Counted from the stretch's first letter, positions 1-9,285 are shown. The stretch is DNA of 64,000 nucleotides from Clostridium_AD sp050717545 (GCF_050717545.1 NZ_JBOITN010000019.1:124001-188000), one strand, 5' to 3'. A program made the numbers and translations. Notes: generated by a model from the letters alone, not told the origin.

Positions 1-69
1 ATCATGGTTCTATCTTTCAAAGAGGGAAAATATAATTGTATAATAGTGATATTGGAAGGAGAAACGTTT

Positions 70-648
70 ATGAGCACATCGCTTAAAGATATGATTGACG
101 ATTATATTAATCTTAAAATGCAAGAAGATATTAATTATGTAAAACTTTATAGTACAAAAAGTATAGAACTAAATTATGAGGATTATGTGGATTATGCTGT
201 AGTGTTTTGTCCTGAACACATGTGGTTCCTAGAATCAATACGTCTAGAAAATGCATTAAGATCAACTGCATTATATATAAAAGCTAATGAAAATAAAATA
301 AATAATTTAAAAAGTTTTGATGAGATAATTGAGTTTATAAATATAGCTGAAATAAAAAATCTAGATGAATTATCACAGTATGACAATGCTTTGGCAATGG
401 GTATTTATTTGAATTTAATGCCTGACAAAGTGTTCATACATGCAGGCCCACGTAATGCATTGAAATATATAATAGGTACGCAATACAATTCGAACATACA
501 GACATTAAAAGGTACAAAAAAAATTGAATATATAAATATATGTGACTTGCCCATAGAGTTTCAACAGTTCAAAGATGATATATATCTAGTAGAGAACTGT
601 TTATGCTTTATATACTCTCGTCTAAAGAAGAATAAAATGATTAAATAG
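70..648 (+). CDS. Hypothetical protein, about 192 aa
   Basis: I do not recognise this family. The frame is open from position 4, but the ATG at 70 follows GGAAGGAG at a normal distance, so I take that as the start. The product is soluble, without a signal peptide or obvious membrane segment. It has an acidic, helix-rich N-terminal half and a more hydrophobic second half containing HAGPRNALKYI. The base-rich C-terminus ends in KKNKMIK. The gene lies at the left edge, so upstream context is missing. It is followed by about 160 bases with no clear terminator before the aldo/keto reductase. The coding call is firm; the function is unknown. Confidence 0.75.
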   Translation: MSTSLKDMIDDYINLKMQEDINYVKLYSTKSIELNYEDYVDYAVVFCPEHMWFLESIRLENALRSTALYIKANENKINNLKSFDEIIEFINIAEIKNLDELSQYDNALAMGIYLNLMPDKVFIHAGPRNALKYIIGTQYNSNIQTLKGTKKIEYINICDLPIEFQQFKDDIYLVENCLCFIYSRLKKNKMIK

Positions 649-807
649 GGAAGGCAATGACTTATTGAATAGGGAAAAGAGGTATAATAAGTATAGAAAC
701 AACTTTCTATCAACATACATGTGGAGTGCGTAGATAGGATAGAGGGGATAAACAAAGAAAAATAGTGAAATGAAATCACAGAAATTAATTAAAGGAGGGT
801 GAAAATT

Positions 808-1683
808 TTGATAAAAAGAAGATTTGGTAATACAGGATTTGAAATTACGCCGGTGATATATGGCGGTATTGTTTCTATGGAAGATGGTCAACATTCTTCT
901 GACAAATATGTATCATGGGCAATTGACCGTGGCATAAACTATTTTGATGTTGCCCCCTCTTATGGAGACGCACAAGAGAAATTGGGAAATTCACTTATTC
1001 CATATCGCACGAATATACATCTTGCTTGCAAGACTGGTTGCAGAATGAAAGTGGATGCCCAAAAAGAGTTTGAAGAATCTTTGCGCTTGCTTCGCACCGA
1101 TTACTTTGATGTTTATCAGATGCATGCGCTCAGTCGCCAGGAAGAAGTGGATCAGGCATTCGGACCTGGAGGTGTTATGGAGATGATGGTAAAAGCGAAG
1201 AAGCAGGGACTGGTTCGTAAATTGGGAATTACATGTCATAACCAAGCGGTTGCTTTGAGGGCGATGTCACTCTATGATTTCGATACAGTACTATTTCCGC
1301 TTAATTGGCATATGAATATCGGACATGATATGGGAACGCAATTATGCAAAATATCAAAAGAAAAAGATATGGGTATTCTTGCGATGAAACAATTGATAGA
1401 ACGTAGCTGGATGAATCAAGGTGAAAGGGAAAGTTCACAATTTACAAAGTCTTGGTGCAAACCAATAGATATAGAAAACAAGGAGCTCCGCCTTGCTGCT
1501 ATGAAGTATACGCTTTCTCTAGGTGCTAATACATTGGTTCCACCAGGGGATTTTGTGAATTTCTCATTTGTTGCTCAAAATATTGAGGAATGTTTAGAGC
1601 ATCCTTTAAATGAGGATGATGTACTATTTTTAAAACAATCTTATGAAAAAGTGAGTGACTATCCTTTTTTTCCTACAGAATGA
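808..1683 (+). CDS. Aldo/keto reductase family oxidoreductase
   Basis: NAD(P)H-dependent reductase of the aldo/keto reductase superfamily, cytosolic, substrate unknown. Seen: the N-terminal RRFGNTGFEITP strand, FDVAPSYGD with the Asp and Tyr of the catalytic tetrad, the Lys in ACKTG and the His in YQMHAL. At about 291 aa it is a single TIM-barrel. It lacks the C-terminal cysteine-rich ferredoxin part common in clostridial relatives of this subgroup. The frame is open from a GTG at 799, but AAAGGAGGG overlaps that codon, so the TTG at 808, about 9 bases beyond GGAGG, is the likely start. Base composition looks richer in G+C than the preceding gene, which may hint at transfer. A terminator follows at 1754. 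Confidence 0.9.
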   Translation: MIKRRFGNTGFEITPVIYGGIVSMEDGQHSSDKYVSWAIDRGINYFDVAPSYGDAQEKLGNSLIPYRTNIHLACKTGCRMKVDAQKEFEESLRLLRTDYFDVYQMHALSRQEEVDQAFGPGGVMEMMVKAKKQGLVRKLGITCHNQAVALRAMSLYDFDTVLFPLNWHMNIGHDMGTQLCKISKEKDMGILAMKQLIERSWMNQGERESSQFTKSWCKPIDIENKELRLAAMKYTLSLGANTLVPPGDFVNFSFVAQNIEECLEHPLNEDDVLFLKQSYEKVSDYPFFPTE

Positions 1684-1699
1684 ATAGGGGTATAATTAA

Positions 1700-1747
1700 T
1701 TCATCTCCTGTGGAGCTGTAATGTTAACGACTTTTGAAGGAGATGAT
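1700..1747. repeat. Short CTCC/GGAG repeat, copy 1
   Basis: Contains CATCTCCTGTGGAGCTG followed 28 bases later by AGGAGATG, so CATCTCCT (1702-1709) can pair with AGGAGATG (1738-1745). The same core, ATCTCCTnnnGGnGCTGcaat, recurs at about 10966 and, on the other strand, at about 27064. It could be a small dispersed repeat or a relic of the larger palindromic element described at 37873. Confidence 0.4.
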
Positions 1748-1753
1748 TTAAGC

Positions 1754-1777
1754 AAGAGATATCTCTTACTTTTTTTG
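1754..1777 (+). terminator. Intrinsic terminator after the aldo/keto reductase
   Basis: AAGAGAT is followed directly by its complement ATCTCTT and then by AC and a run of seven T. Short stem with a T tract downstream of the reductase gene. Confidence 0.6.
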
Positions 1778-1942
1778 CGTGCGCAGAGTTTGACGAAAAT
1801 TGCGAACGATTTATAACTAAAAATATACTGTGAAAGAAGGTAAGTTATGTATTTTTGTAGAAGTATAACTGTAATAAGATTAATAGAGTGATATTATAAC
1901 TAACACTATTTTTAAATAATTAGAAAAAAGGAGATATGCATT

Positions 1943-3388
1943 ATGGGAAATATAATGCCTAGTATAAGGTTAGATTATAAGGAAGATAATGCTTCCATAA
2001 ATGAATATACAGCGCAATATAAAGAAAGGGAATTAAATAAAAGAATTATCGAACTTGAAGAGGAATTACAGTGTACCAAGGAAAACCTTCAAATATCAAA
2101 TGAGGAACATCTTGTTTACCATGAAGAAATACAGGCTGTAAATGAGGAGTATCAAGCAGCAAATGATGAATTAATAAAAATCAACAACCAGTATCTACAT
2201 AAAAATAAAGAGTTGGCTGATCTAAACAATGATATGACAAACTATTTAAATAGTTCAGATATTGGGACCATTTTTCTTGATGAAAACCTTTGTGTAAGAA
2301 GGTTTACACCCAGCATTACTAAGGAAATAAATCTTAAGTTGCAAGATATTGGGCGCCCTATGAACCACATAGTAAGTAATATGATTAATGATGACTTAAA
2401 TATAGGTGCAAGTTCGGTGTTAATAAGTTATAAGTCATATGAGAAGGAAATTCAAAGTAAAAACGGAAACTGGTATTTATTGAAATGTGCGCCATATTGT
2501 ACAACTGAGAATTTAATTAAAGGTGTAGTTTTATCTCTTGTGGATATAACAAATAAGAAATTATTGGATGAAACAGTTTTATCAGAAAATTTAAAGACAG
2601 AATTTTTTACTAACCTTTCTCATGAACTTAAAACGCCACTAAATGTAATTTTGTGTGCATTACAGTATTTGGATACATTTACAAGTGGTGACAGTGATGT
2701 TAAAGATAAAGAAATAAAAACTAAAAAATACTATAACACAATGAAACAGAATTGTTACAGACAATTAAGACTAGTTAATAATATGATTGATATTACTAAA
2801 CTTGATGCAGGTTATTTTGATTTAAGGTTACAGAACTATAATATTGTTGATATTGTTGAAAGTGTAACTATGTCAGTATCCGAATATATAAAGAATAAAT
2901 CTATTGAATTGATTTTTGATACTGATATAGAGGACTGCACAATATCCTGTGATCCAGAAAAGATTGAAAGAGTGATATTAAATGTACTTTCTAATTCAAT
3001 AAAGTTTACAAAACCAGGCGGGAATATGTGGATAAATATGTATGATAAAGGAGAAAATATTATAATATCTATAAAAGATACAGGCATAGGAATTCCAAAT
3101 GATAAGTTAGATATTATTTTTGATAGATTTAGGCAGGTGGATAGGTCTCTTGCTCGTGGGCAGGAGGGTAGCGGTATTGGACTTTCCATAGTTAAATCCA
3201 TTGTGGAGCTACATGGTGGCAAAATTTCAGTACGTAGTGAATACGGCAAGGGAACAGAATTTATTATTATGTTCCCAGTAATAGTAAAACCTAAAGACAA
3301 TAATATATGTGAAATAGTTGAACACGATTCAGAAGAAAGAATTGAGAGAATACATATTGAGTTTTCGGATATCTACTCTTTAAATTAA
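1943..3388 (+). CDS. PAS-domain sensor histidine kinase
   Basis: Cytoplasmic histidine kinase of 481 aa with no membrane segment. Order seen: an N-terminal coiled coil (about 25-100) rich in NEE and NDEL heptads; a PAS domain (about 105-215) of the kind found at the end of CheB-CheR fusions (TIFLDENLCVRRFTP); a HisKA dimerisation box with phospho-acceptor His227 in NLSHELKTPL; and an ATPase domain with N box NVLSNSIKF, G1 DTGIGIP and G2 GSGIGLS. The ATG at 1943 follows AAAAGGAG. No response regulator gene is adjacent. The next gene encodes a CheB-CheR fusion ending in the same coiled coil and PAS, so the two probably act in one pathway. A strong palindrome overlaps the stop codon. Confidence 0.93.
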   Translation: MGNIMPSIRLDYKEDNASINEYTAQYKERELNKRIIELEEELQCTKENLQISNEEHLVYHEEIQAVNEEYQAANDELIKINNQYLHKNKELADLNNDMTNYLNSSDIGTIFLDENLCVRRFTPSITKEINLKLQDIGRPMNHIVSNMINDDLNIGASSVLISYKSYEKEIQSKNGNWYLLKCAPYCTTENLIKGVVLSLVDITNKKLLDETVLSENLKTEFFTNLSHELKTPLNVILCALQYLDTFTSGDSDVKDKEIKTKKYYNTMKQNCYRQLRLVNNMIDITKLDAGYFDLRLQNYNIVDIVESVTMSVSEYIKNKSIELIFDTDIEDCTISCDPEKIERVILNVLSNSIKFTKPGGNMWINMYDKGENIIISIKDTGIGIPNDKLDIIFDRFRQVDRSLARGQEGSGIGLSIVKSIVELHGGKISVRSEYGKGTEFIIMFPVIVKPKDNNICEIVEHDSEERIERIHIEFSDIYSLN

Positions 3389-3438
3389 ATAGACTCGGAT
3401 ATATGTCATAATTATGACATATATCCGAGTCTATTTTC
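3387..3438. terminator. 50-bp perfect palindrome, probable terminator
   Basis: The sequence from 3387 to 3436 is a perfect inverted repeat with its centre between 3411 and 3412 and no loop bases. The left arm begins AAATAGACTCGG. A short T run follows. It starts inside the kinase stop codon and separates the kinase from the CheB-CheR gene, so it probably ends the kinase transcript. A long stem of this kind is longer than a typical terminator. Confidence 0.6.
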
Positions 3439-3570
3439 ATTATATGTCTAAAATAGATTTTTTTAAAAATAATATAGAAAATTATAAGCTATTATAGTTT
3501 GGGTGCAAATAATTTGTTATAATAAGAATATAAGATGATGGGTTTATTAATTTGTGAATGGAGGGCCAGG

Positions 3571-6282
3571 ATGAAAGAGAATAAGAACTTAGATACTAAC
3601 GTTATGATTAAAAGTTCTGGAGATAATGAAACTAAAAACTATAATGTAAAAGTAGGTTTTTCAATTGTAGGTATAGGGGCCTCTGCAGGAGGACTAGATG
3701 CTCTGTCGACTTTCCTAAGTAATGTTCCTAAAAATTGCGGATTAGCTTTTGTTATCGTTCAGCATATGGAAAAGAATAGTAAGAGTATTTTGGTGGAGTT
3801 ACTTAAAAAGGATACTAGTATGAAGGTTACTCAGGCATATGAGAAATTATCAGTTGAGCCTGATTGCGTCTATGTAATTCCTCCAAATAAGAATATGTCT
3901 ATTAAGAATAATACGTTACATATTTTTGATTATATTGAGAGTATTGAGCCCCACACTTTGCATTTGCCCATAGATTTCTTTTTTTCATCTCTAGCAAAGG
4001 ATAAGCATGAGAGCGGTATTGGTGTTATTCTCTCAGGTATGGGTAGCGATGGTACAGCAGGACTCAGAGAAATTAAGGAAAATGGAGGAGGCACTTTTAT
4101 CCAGGAACCGTCCTCGGCTAAATTTAAGGACATGCCTCTTAGCGCCGTTGAGAGAGGCCTAGCAGACGTTATATCAACAGTCGAGACAATGCCTTCTAAA
4201 ATTATTTCATATCTTGAGAACAAGCAGATGGTTGACAAGAACGGCGAAGCTAAACTCAAGGGTTACTTCGACAATATTATAGGGATGTTACGATCACATA
4301 CAGGTCATGATTTTTCTTCATATAAAAAAAGCACCATACAACGTAGGATTGAGCGGTGTATGGTTATTCATAAAATTGATGATATAGCCACTTATGTCGA
4401 CTTTTTAAAGGAGAACCCTCAGGAACTAAATTTGCTATTTAAGGAATTTTTAATTGGGGTTACCAGTTTCTTTAGAGAGCAGGTGGAGTGGGATTTACTA
4501 AAGAATAAAGTTATACCAGCACTCTTAGAGCAGAGGTCGCCTACTGATACGGTTCGAGTTTGGATATCTGGCTGTTCCACCGGCCAAGAGGCTTACTCCT
4601 TAGCGATTGTCTTCAAAGACGTTATGGATAAGTTAAAGCCTTACAAAGATTTTTCTGTTCAGATTTTTGCTACTGATCTTGACCAAGAAGCTATTGATAA
4701 AGCCCGGGAGGGTATTTTCGCGGCGAGTATCTCAAAAGAGGTGTCTAACCAGCGCCTGGATAAGTATTTCGTTAAGGTGGATCGTGGATATCAGGTCAAC
4801 AAGGACATTCGTGATATGGTCATATTTGCTCAGCAGAACATGATTAAGGATCCCCCATTTACAAAAATTGATATAATGATCTGCAGGAACCTGCTTATTT
4901 ACCTTACGTCAGAAATCCAGAAAAAGCTCATTCCACTTTTTCACTACAGTCTCAATAGTGGCGGATTTTTGTTTTTAGGAAGTGCGGAATCAGTTGGGAA
5001 CTTTACAGAGCTTTTTAAACCGCTTGATCTCAAATCGCGAATTTATCAGAGGCTTAGACCCCTAATCCAGGCGGAGCCTATAGAATTTCCTAACTCATTT
5101 GCACCGTATCAACCGGAAGTGAACCATCCATCGGATGAGGTTCAGAACATGCAGTCTCTGGCTGATCAACTGATTTTACAATATTATTCACCAGCTGCCG
5201 TGCTCGTCAATGGTAAAGGTGATATTCTCTACATAACTGGGCGAACAGGTAAGTACTTGGAACCTGCTGCCGGCAAGGCTAATTGGAATATTTTTGCTAT
5301 GGCTCGTGAGGGGCTAAATTATAAACTCAATGACGCCTTCTACAAGGCTGCTCGGTTAAAAGAGGTAGTTAATTCTAAGAAGGTTGTCGTGTTAAGCGAG
5401 AGTGGGACGATCATGGTTGATATAACAATTAATCCGCTCAAAGAGCCAGAGGCGCTGCGAGGGATGGTAATGATCGTTTTTACCGACGTGACCATGCCTA
5501 ATGAAGTCAAAAGTCTAACAACAGCCGAAGAAATGCCAGCGATTAATAAGCGTGAGGAGGAACTGAAGAGAGAACTATTACAAACTCGTCAAATGTGGCA
5601 AGTTGCTGGTGCAGAAATGCAGATATCACAAGAGGAATTTAAAGCCAGCAATGAGGAGCTCCAGTCATGTAACGAAGAACTCCAGTCTACAAACGAGGAA
5701 CTTACAACAACAAAGGAAGAAGTACAGTCCTCAAATGAAGAGCTAAAGACAATTAATTACGAACTACAGGTTAAGTTAGATAATCTGTCACTAGTCACAG
5801 GAGATATGAAAAATCTAATGGACAGCACTAAAATTGCCACTTTATTTTTGGATAAAACGTTGCTTGTTAAGCACTTCACCGATCAAATGACTGTAGTTTC
5901 TAGGTTGATTCGCAGTGATGTGGGTCGACCAATCACTGATATTGCATCAGATATTATTTATCCAGAACTTACAGAGGATGTTAGGAATGTGCAACGTACG
6001 TTGAAATGCGTTGAAAAACAGGTAATGGCTCGTAATGGGAGTTGGTTTAACGCTAGAATTCTGCCTTATAAGACGTTAGAGGGAAAAGCCGATGGAGTAG
6101 TCATAACTTTTGTAGATATCACTAAGTCTAAAGTGATTGAGGCGGAACTTAGCAAGTCAAAATTGGCTTTGCAGCAACAAGTTGAAGATCAAGACAAGGA
6201 GTTATTACTAGTAAATAATAAGCTAATGAACGAAGGAGAGAGAGCTAACACGGAAGTTGCAGCATCTAAAGATTTAGAGTAG
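3571..6282 (+). CDS. CheB-CheR fusion with coiled coil and PAS domains
   Basis: About 903 aa. Residues 28-220 form a CheB methylesterase domain without a receiver: Ser38 in GASAGG, His65 in VQHM and Asp160 in GMGSDGTAG make the catalytic triad. A CheR methyltransferase follows (about 240-500), with the AdoMet motif SGCSTGQEAYSL and the family motif CRNLLIYL. Then come a PAS-like region (530-640), a long coiled coil of NEEL repeats (660-737) and a second PAS (743-850). CheB and CheR remove and add methyl groups on chemoreceptor glutamates. No CheA or CheW is nearby, so the target may not be chemotaxis. I chose the ATG at 3571 because GGAGGG lies just before it; an in-frame ATG at 3535 lacks a site. 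Codon use looks more G+C-rich than the kinase gene. Confidence 0.93.
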   Translation: MKENKNLDTNVMIKSSGDNETKNYNVKVGFSIVGIGASAGGLDALSTFLSNVPKNCGLAFVIVQHMEKNSKSILVELLKKDTSMKVTQAYEKLSVEPDCVYVIPPNKNMSIKNNTLHIFDYIESIEPHTLHLPIDFFFSSLAKDKHESGIGVILSGMGSDGTAGLREIKENGGGTFIQEPSSAKFKDMPLSAVERGLADVISTVETMPSKIISYLENKQMVDKNGEAKLKGYFDNIIGMLRSHTGHDFSSYKKSTIQRRIERCMVIHKIDDIATYVDFLKENPQELNLLFKEFLIGVTSFFREQVEWDLLKNKVIPALLEQRSPTDTVRVWISGCSTGQEAYSLAIVFKDVMDKLKPYKDFSVQIFATDLDQEAIDKAREGIFAASISKEVSNQRLDKYFVKVDRGYQVNKDIRDMVIFAQQNMIKDPPFTKIDIMICRNLLIYLTSEIQKKLIPLFHYSLNSGGFLFLGSAESVGNFTELFKPLDLKSRIYQRLRPLIQAEPIEFPNSFAPYQPEVNHPSDEVQNMQSLADQLILQYYSPAAVLVNGKGDILYITGRTGKYLEPAAGKANWNIFAMAREGLNYKLNDAFYKAARLKEVVNSKKVVVLSESGTIMVDITINPLKEPEALRGMVMIVFTDVTMPNEVKSLTTAEEMPAINKREEELKRELLQTRQMWQVAGAEMQISQEEFKASNEELQSCNEELQSTNEELTTTKEEVQSSNEELKTINYELQVKLDNLSLVTGDMKNLMDSTKIATLFLDKTLLVKHFTDQMTVVSRLIRSDVGRPITDIASDIIYPELTEDVRNVQRTLKCVEKQVMARNGSWFNARILPYKTLEGKADGVVITFVDITKSKVIEAELSKSKLALQQQVEDQDKELLLVNNKLMNEGERANTEVAASKDLE

Positions 6283-6370
6283 TAAGTTATAAGTATTTCG
6301 CCTCTCAAGGTATATGTAAGAGGATTTTACACATACTAACAATAATATTTATAATTGAGGGGTGATAATA

Positions 6371-7354
6371 TTGGATATAATTTCATTAATAAAGAAAGTT
6401 AAGAAGAGAGATGACGTTATAGATATACAGGAGGCATATAATATATATAGTCTTCTAAGAGCAAGATATGTTAGTACTCAAACAGTTCAATTATTTAAGA
6501 ACTTTGTTCATGATGTAAGTTGGGAAGTAGTCCTAGATGGATTTCAGAAAAATTTTGAAAATCAAATAGATAATTTAGAGAAATTAGGCGAAGAATTTCG
6601 TATCATAATGCCAAACAGACCTCCAGTGGACGTTAAGTTTGCAACCCGGATTAATGATATAACGGATGATTATATCTATAAAAAGATATACCATGACCTT
6701 GTAGCGCAGCTGATGTCTCTTAGCCATGCTGTTCGTTCAACCAGTACTAACGATAATTTAAGAAATACTATCATACAAGATTTGAAAACTCATTTTGAGG
6801 ATTTTGATCGTCTTTATAAGTTTGGTAAATTAAAGGGCTGGGAGGAGACATATCCTACATACAAGACCGCTATCGTCCAGGTAAGAGAAGAGCTTTCTAC
6901 GTCAGAAGCATTTCATATTTGGGATCATATTGTTATGAGATATGAACAAATTGAACTCATAGGCATATTTTCGGGTTTTGCTCATGATACTGAGTTTAAG
7001 GTAATACTTGCGCATGGGTTATATATTTATAATAAGCAGGTTAAAAAGCTAGAGAATTTAGCACTAAAACTTAATATACCGCTGCCTAACAGATCAGGAT
7101 TGCCAGTAACAACGCCCATAGATCCTGAAATGATCACAGATAGGTTTATGTACCGAATTATTTTAAGTTGGCAATTATCGGCATTAGATGCTCATCTTAG
7201 AGCAATTATTGAGACTATTAGGAACGAAGAACTACGCAGATTATGGACCGATTTCCTTAATGTAGAGCTTGCTTATTACGATAAATATCTTAAGTATGGA
7301 AAAATGAAAGGTTGGACAAGAGTAGTTCCTATTTTTGGTGAGCCGGTTACATAG
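6371..7354 (+). CDS. Two-repeat helical protein, DUF3231-like (tentative)
   Basis: About 327 aa, mostly helical, built from two similar halves (roughly 12-165 and 170-325). Each half has a helix ending in F..D, a segment with LE..A/G and then I.LPNR.P/G, and a final GK(L/M)KGW motif (YKFGKLKGW and LKYGKMKGW). This layout resembles the tandem ferritin-like DUF3231 proteins of spore formers, but I cannot confirm the family. No signal peptide or membrane span. The frame opens at a GTG at 6362, but GAGGGGTGAT precedes the TTG at 6371, which is the better start. It lies about 90 bases after the CheB-CheR gene on the same strand and may be co-transcribed with it. Confidence 0.8.
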   Translation: MDIISLIKKVKKRDDVIDIQEAYNIYSLLRARYVSTQTVQLFKNFVHDVSWEVVLDGFQKNFENQIDNLEKLGEEFRIIMPNRPPVDVKFATRINDITDDYIYKKIYHDLVAQLMSLSHAVRSTSTNDNLRNTIIQDLKTHFEDFDRLYKFGKLKGWEETYPTYKTAIVQVREELSTSEAFHIWDHIVMRYEQIELIGIFSGFAHDTEFKVILAHGLYIYNKQVKKLENLALKLNIPLPNRSGLPVTTPIDPEMITDRFMYRIILSWQLSALDAHLRAIIETIRNEELRRLWTDFLNVELAYYDKYLKYGKMKGWTRVVPIFGEPVT

Positions 7355-7401
7355 ATTTTGGACAAATGAAAAAGCAAGAAAGTATAAAGTTGATTATAAG
7401 T

Positions 7402-7426
7402 CACTCTAAAATAGGGTGTCTTTTCT
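7402..7426 (+). terminator. Intrinsic terminator
   Basis: CACTCT and AGGGTG pair (one G-T) around an AAAAT loop, followed by TCTTTTCT. It lies about 50 bases after the two-repeat protein gene. Confidence 0.5.
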
Positions 7427-7464
7427 CATTCCTGCTGGAGATTTCTTTTTATAGCAAATAATTT

Positions 7465-7860
7465 TTATATTTTTTTCCTTTTATTTGATATAACAAAATA
7501 ACTAATAACTTCCGTTAATAAAGCTAAAACTGCTCCAATTGCAACTATATATATATAACCTACGATGCTGGTTAGGTCACTCCAGCCAGGTGAAGCATTT
7601 CCGATAACTACATAAAACATATAAAATATGCCTAATATATTAGCCAGCGTATAAATGGTGAAAAATATCCGTTTGCCTAAAAAACCACCTATAATAGGTA
7701 GCAAAGCTGAACCAGTTGATATTATGAAAAGACCCAATATGTTTCTACCTAATATTTCACTGCCAAGCATGACTCTAGTTGTAAGTAAACTAATAAATAT
7801 TACTATTATATATAATATAAAAACGCCAATCCACTGATTTGATTTTTTTTGTGGTATCAT
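7465..7860 (-). CDS. Small four-helix membrane protein, function unknown
   Basis: 131 aa with four hydrophobic segments (about 11-30, 36-60, 66-88 and 98-122) and a basic tail NKRKKI, so an integral membrane protein with the C-terminus probably inside. I do not recognise the family. The start ATG is preceded on the minus strand by GAGGAGG, a strong ribosome binding site. It is a lone gene, convergent with the upstream two-repeat protein gene and divergent from signal peptidase I. Confidence 0.75.
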   Translation of the reverse strand: MIPQKKSNQWIGVFILYIIVIFISLLTTRVMLGSEILGRNILGLFIISTGSALLPIIGGFLGKRIFFTIYTLANILGIFYMFYVVIGNASPGWSDLTSIVGYIYIVAIGAVLALLTEVISYFVISNKRKKI

Positions 7861-8136
7861 AATTTTCCTCCTCTAATTATTTTATAAACAAACTAGGTAT
7901 TATATTATATATTGTAACATTTCAAACACCTTGTAGCCAGACTTATTGTAGCTCATCATCTTGCTTATACATATGCTTTGTTTGACGCATGACGCTCATA
8001 CCAACTAGCTAAGTAAAAGAATTAATGTGTATCCAAAGAGAAGTTATAATATTTATTAACATAAAATAAGCAGAATGATGATATATTATATATATTGTGA
8101 TAAAATGTTAAGGATTAGATTTGAGAGGAGATAATA
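7861..8136. other. Intergenic, divergent promoters presumed
   Basis: About 275 AT-rich bases between two divergent genes. I see no hairpin, repeat or conserved leader in it beyond ordinary AT-rich promoter-like sequence. Confidence 0.4.
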
Positions 8137-8652
8137 ATGGATTTTGCAAAAAGAATATTTCAAGATTGGATATTACCTATAGTAGCGGCCATTATAATAG
8201 CTTTTATTATAAATAAGGTTGTTTTCTTTAACGTTACGGTTCCAACAGGATCTATGCTGCCAACTATACAACTAAATGATAAGATTTTAGTAACGCGAGT
8301 TCATAATAAAAATAACCTTAACCATGGGGATATAGTAGTTTTTCATTCGGATGAATTAGATGAAGATTTGATAAAAAGACTTATTGGATTACCAAATGAT
8401 GTAGTAGATATTAAAGATGATGGATCTGTGTATATAAATGGAGATAAGACGGTTGAAAGTTACGTTAAATTTCCAGGTGGTAAAACAGGAAAATTCACAG
8501 TTCCAGAAGATAGTTACTTTTTTATGGGAGATAATAGGATTAATTCTTTAGATGCCAGATATTGGGATAAACCTTTTATACCTAAGAAGGACATAATGGG
8601 AAAGGCAAGGATTATAATTAGTCCGTTTAGTAGATTTGGAAAATTAAAATAA
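8137..8652 (+). CDS. lepB: Signal peptidase I
   Basis: Membrane-bound serine protease that cuts signal peptides from exported proteins. 171 aa, the usual short Gram-positive form. One N-terminal membrane anchor (about 12-31) is followed by the catalytic domain outside the membrane. Ser39 in PTGSMLPT and Lys80 in DLIKRLIGLP form the catalytic dyad; the family box GDNRINSLDARYW follows near 130. The ATG has GAGAGGAG upstream. Single gene; clostridia often carry several such paralogues, so a lepB or sip label does not imply it is the only one. Confidence 0.95.
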   Translation: MDFAKRIFQDWILPIVAAIIIAFIINKVVFFNVTVPTGSMLPTIQLNDKILVTRVHNKNNLNHGDIVVFHSDELDEDLIKRLIGLPNDVVDIKDDGSVYINGDKTVESYVKFPGGKTGKFTVPEDSYFFMGDNRINSLDARYWDKPFIPKKDIMGKARIIISPFSRFGKLK

Positions 8653-8789
8653 GAAAGAAAAAAGTATAAAACATTTGTTAGAAACATTAACTCTAAACTA
8701 TATTTACATATTTAGATGGAAATGACACATTATCTACATTGATGTTCATTGCATTAGGGATATGGAGGTACATTTTTGCTCAAAGGTAG

Positions 8790-8914
8790 ACAAAACAGCT
8801 CTTTAATATTATAATTTAAGTACAGTAATTAAATATAGTGTTTATTATTTAAGCTAATAAATAATAAAGTAAAAAATATAAGTTAAGAGCCGTTATGGCT
8901 CTTAGCTGTTTTGT
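8790..8914 (+). promoter_or_regulatory. Structured leader before the PqqD-like gene
   Basis: ACAAAACAGCT (8790-8800) has its exact complement AGCTGTTTTGT at 8904-8914, and between them AAGAGCC...GGCTCTT (8885-8902) forms a compact hairpin. The outer right arm ends directly before the ribosome binding site AGGTG of the next gene. The arms could form an extended leader fold or alternative pairings, since CAGCTCTT can also pair with the AAGAG part of the inner hairpin. I recognise no known riboswitch class. Confidence 0.4.
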
Positions 8915-8925
8915 AGGTGAAATAT

Positions 8926-9285
8926 ATGTTTAATAATAAAAATAAAGAAAAATCTAAAGAAAAATTTTTACTATATAAACCATTACGAAAAATTGAGCAC
9001 TGGGAATTAAATGAAAATAAAGTGAAATTGTTTTTTAGCCATAGTAAACCGATAGAGAAATTCCAAAGGTGGATTATGAAAAAATCAAATGTTAATGATA
9101 TAGAGCTAGACGAAAGAGGTTCTATGGTTTGGCAACTTTGTGATGGAACTAAAACTGTTTATGACATTGCTTTGGCTATGACTAAAACATTTAATGAGAG
9201 TGAGCAAATTTCTATTGAAAAATTAATTGTGTTTTTAAAGTACTTATCTCGAAGTGGATGGATCACTTTAAAAACGAATAAATGA
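8926..9285 (+). CDS. PqqD-like small protein
   Basis: About 119 aa, soluble. The second half carries the PqqD-type winged-helix pattern: IELDERGSMVWQLCDGTKTV, then DIA..M...F, then a final helix and FLKYLSRSGWI. PqqD domains bind precursor peptides for radical SAM enzymes, but no radical SAM gene or precursor peptide is nearby, and stand-alone PqqD-like proteins of this size are common in clostridia with unknown roles. The N-terminal half is basic and unrecognised. The GTG at 8917 overlaps the ribosome binding site AGGTG, so the ATG at 8926 is preferred. Confidence 0.75.
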   Translation: MFNNKNKEKSKEKFLLYKPLRKIEHWELNENKVKLFFSHSKPIEKFQRWIMKKSNVNDIELDERGSMVWQLCDGTKTVYDIALAMTKTFNESEQISIEKLIVFLKYLSRSGWITLKTNK

